Source of the DNA: a bacterium
GTDB taxonomy: Bacteria; Cyanobacteriota; Vampirovibrionia; Gastranaerophilales; Gastranaerophilaceae
DNA length: 13,822 nucleotides
Assembly (NCBI GenBank): GCA_004558955.1
Contig: SFZC01000048.1
Coordinates: forward strand, 1-13,822
Direction of reading: 5' to 3'
Shown in pieces: positions 13,788 to 13,822 of this stretch. Position numbers and translations under genes: made by a program. The number at the start of each line of letters is the position of its first letter. Position 1 is the stretch's first letter. Under the pieces are notes generated by a model. That model saw only the letters and a program-made list of their open reading frames with translations. It searched no databases and had not been told where the DNA came from.

Positions 13788-13822
13788 CGTCATTCTGAAA
13801 GGCTTAAAAAATCCTTTGAGCA
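13788..13822. repeat. Partial inverted-repeat element, cut by the window end
   Basis: It begins CGTCATTCTGAAA, as does the element at 6502. Here AAAGG (13798-13802) pairs with CCTTT (13813-13817), and the outer arm GTCATTCTG would need a matching CAGAATGAC just past base 13822. The visible CTTTGAGCA also resembles the inverse of CTGCTAAAG at 6571-6579. Only half of the element can be seen. Confidence 0.4.

Noticed and set aside
1..13822. A defence, phage, secretion or biosynthetic gene system
   Set aside because: No gene resembling nuclease-helicase, toxin, integrase, transposase or pathway enzymes was found; the only unexplained material is small repeats and the cupin fusion.

Overview
This is an AT-rich bacterial chromosomal window made almost entirely of housekeeping genes, with one accessory-looking intergenic stretch. 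My best guess for the source is a non-photosynthetic, gut-type cyanobacterial relative (Vampirovibrionia/Melainabacteria, for example Gastranaerophilales). That is inference, from the AT-rich coding style, the LmeA-like (DUF2993) and GerMN envelope proteins next to rbfA-truB, and the DciA-like protein. No rRNA or other decisive marker is present, so confidence is about 0.5.

Layout: (1) 1-2395, minus strand: alaS, cut at its 3' end by the window edge. (2) 2396-2554: a divergent regulatory region. (3) 2555-3418, plus: an exported carboxymuconolactone-decarboxylase/cupin fusion. (4) 3471-6432, plus: a tight operon rbfA, truB, LmeA-like lipid-binding protein, GerMN membrane protein, HicB-fold protein. 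(5) 6433-7053: a 620-base stretch without a convincing gene, holding an inverted-repeat element, seven tandem ACCAT units and a conserved 17-18-base motif. (6) 7054-7248, plus: a stand-alone LuxR-type helix-turn-helix gene, convergent with the next block. (7) 13267 down to 7257, minus: a tight operon nrnA, YihY/BrkB membrane protein, small helix-turn-helix gene, prfA, ylxR, infB. (8) 13305-13643, plus: a DUF721/DciA-like gene, then a strong hairpin, another copy of the motif, and the start of a second inverted-repeat element.

How the genes fit together: infB, ylxR, rbfA, truB and nrnA are members of the widely conserved nusA-ylxR-infB-rbfA-(nrnA)-truB cluster. Here they are all present within 10 kb but split into two converging transcription units, with prfA in the place normally held by nusA. 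Translation initiation (IF-2), termination (RF1), ribosome maturation (RbfA), tRNA modification (TruB), tRNA charging (AlaRS) and turnover of short RNAs (NrnA) dominate the window.

I found no defence system, phage, CRISPR array, transposase or tRNA gene. The most interesting unexplained signal is an 18-base sequence that occurs in three separate intergenic regions (two copies identical, one differing by a single base over 17). Next are a secreted/cytosolic dual-start possibility for the cupin enzyme and a near-consensus promoter whose predicted start falls on the prfA start codon.
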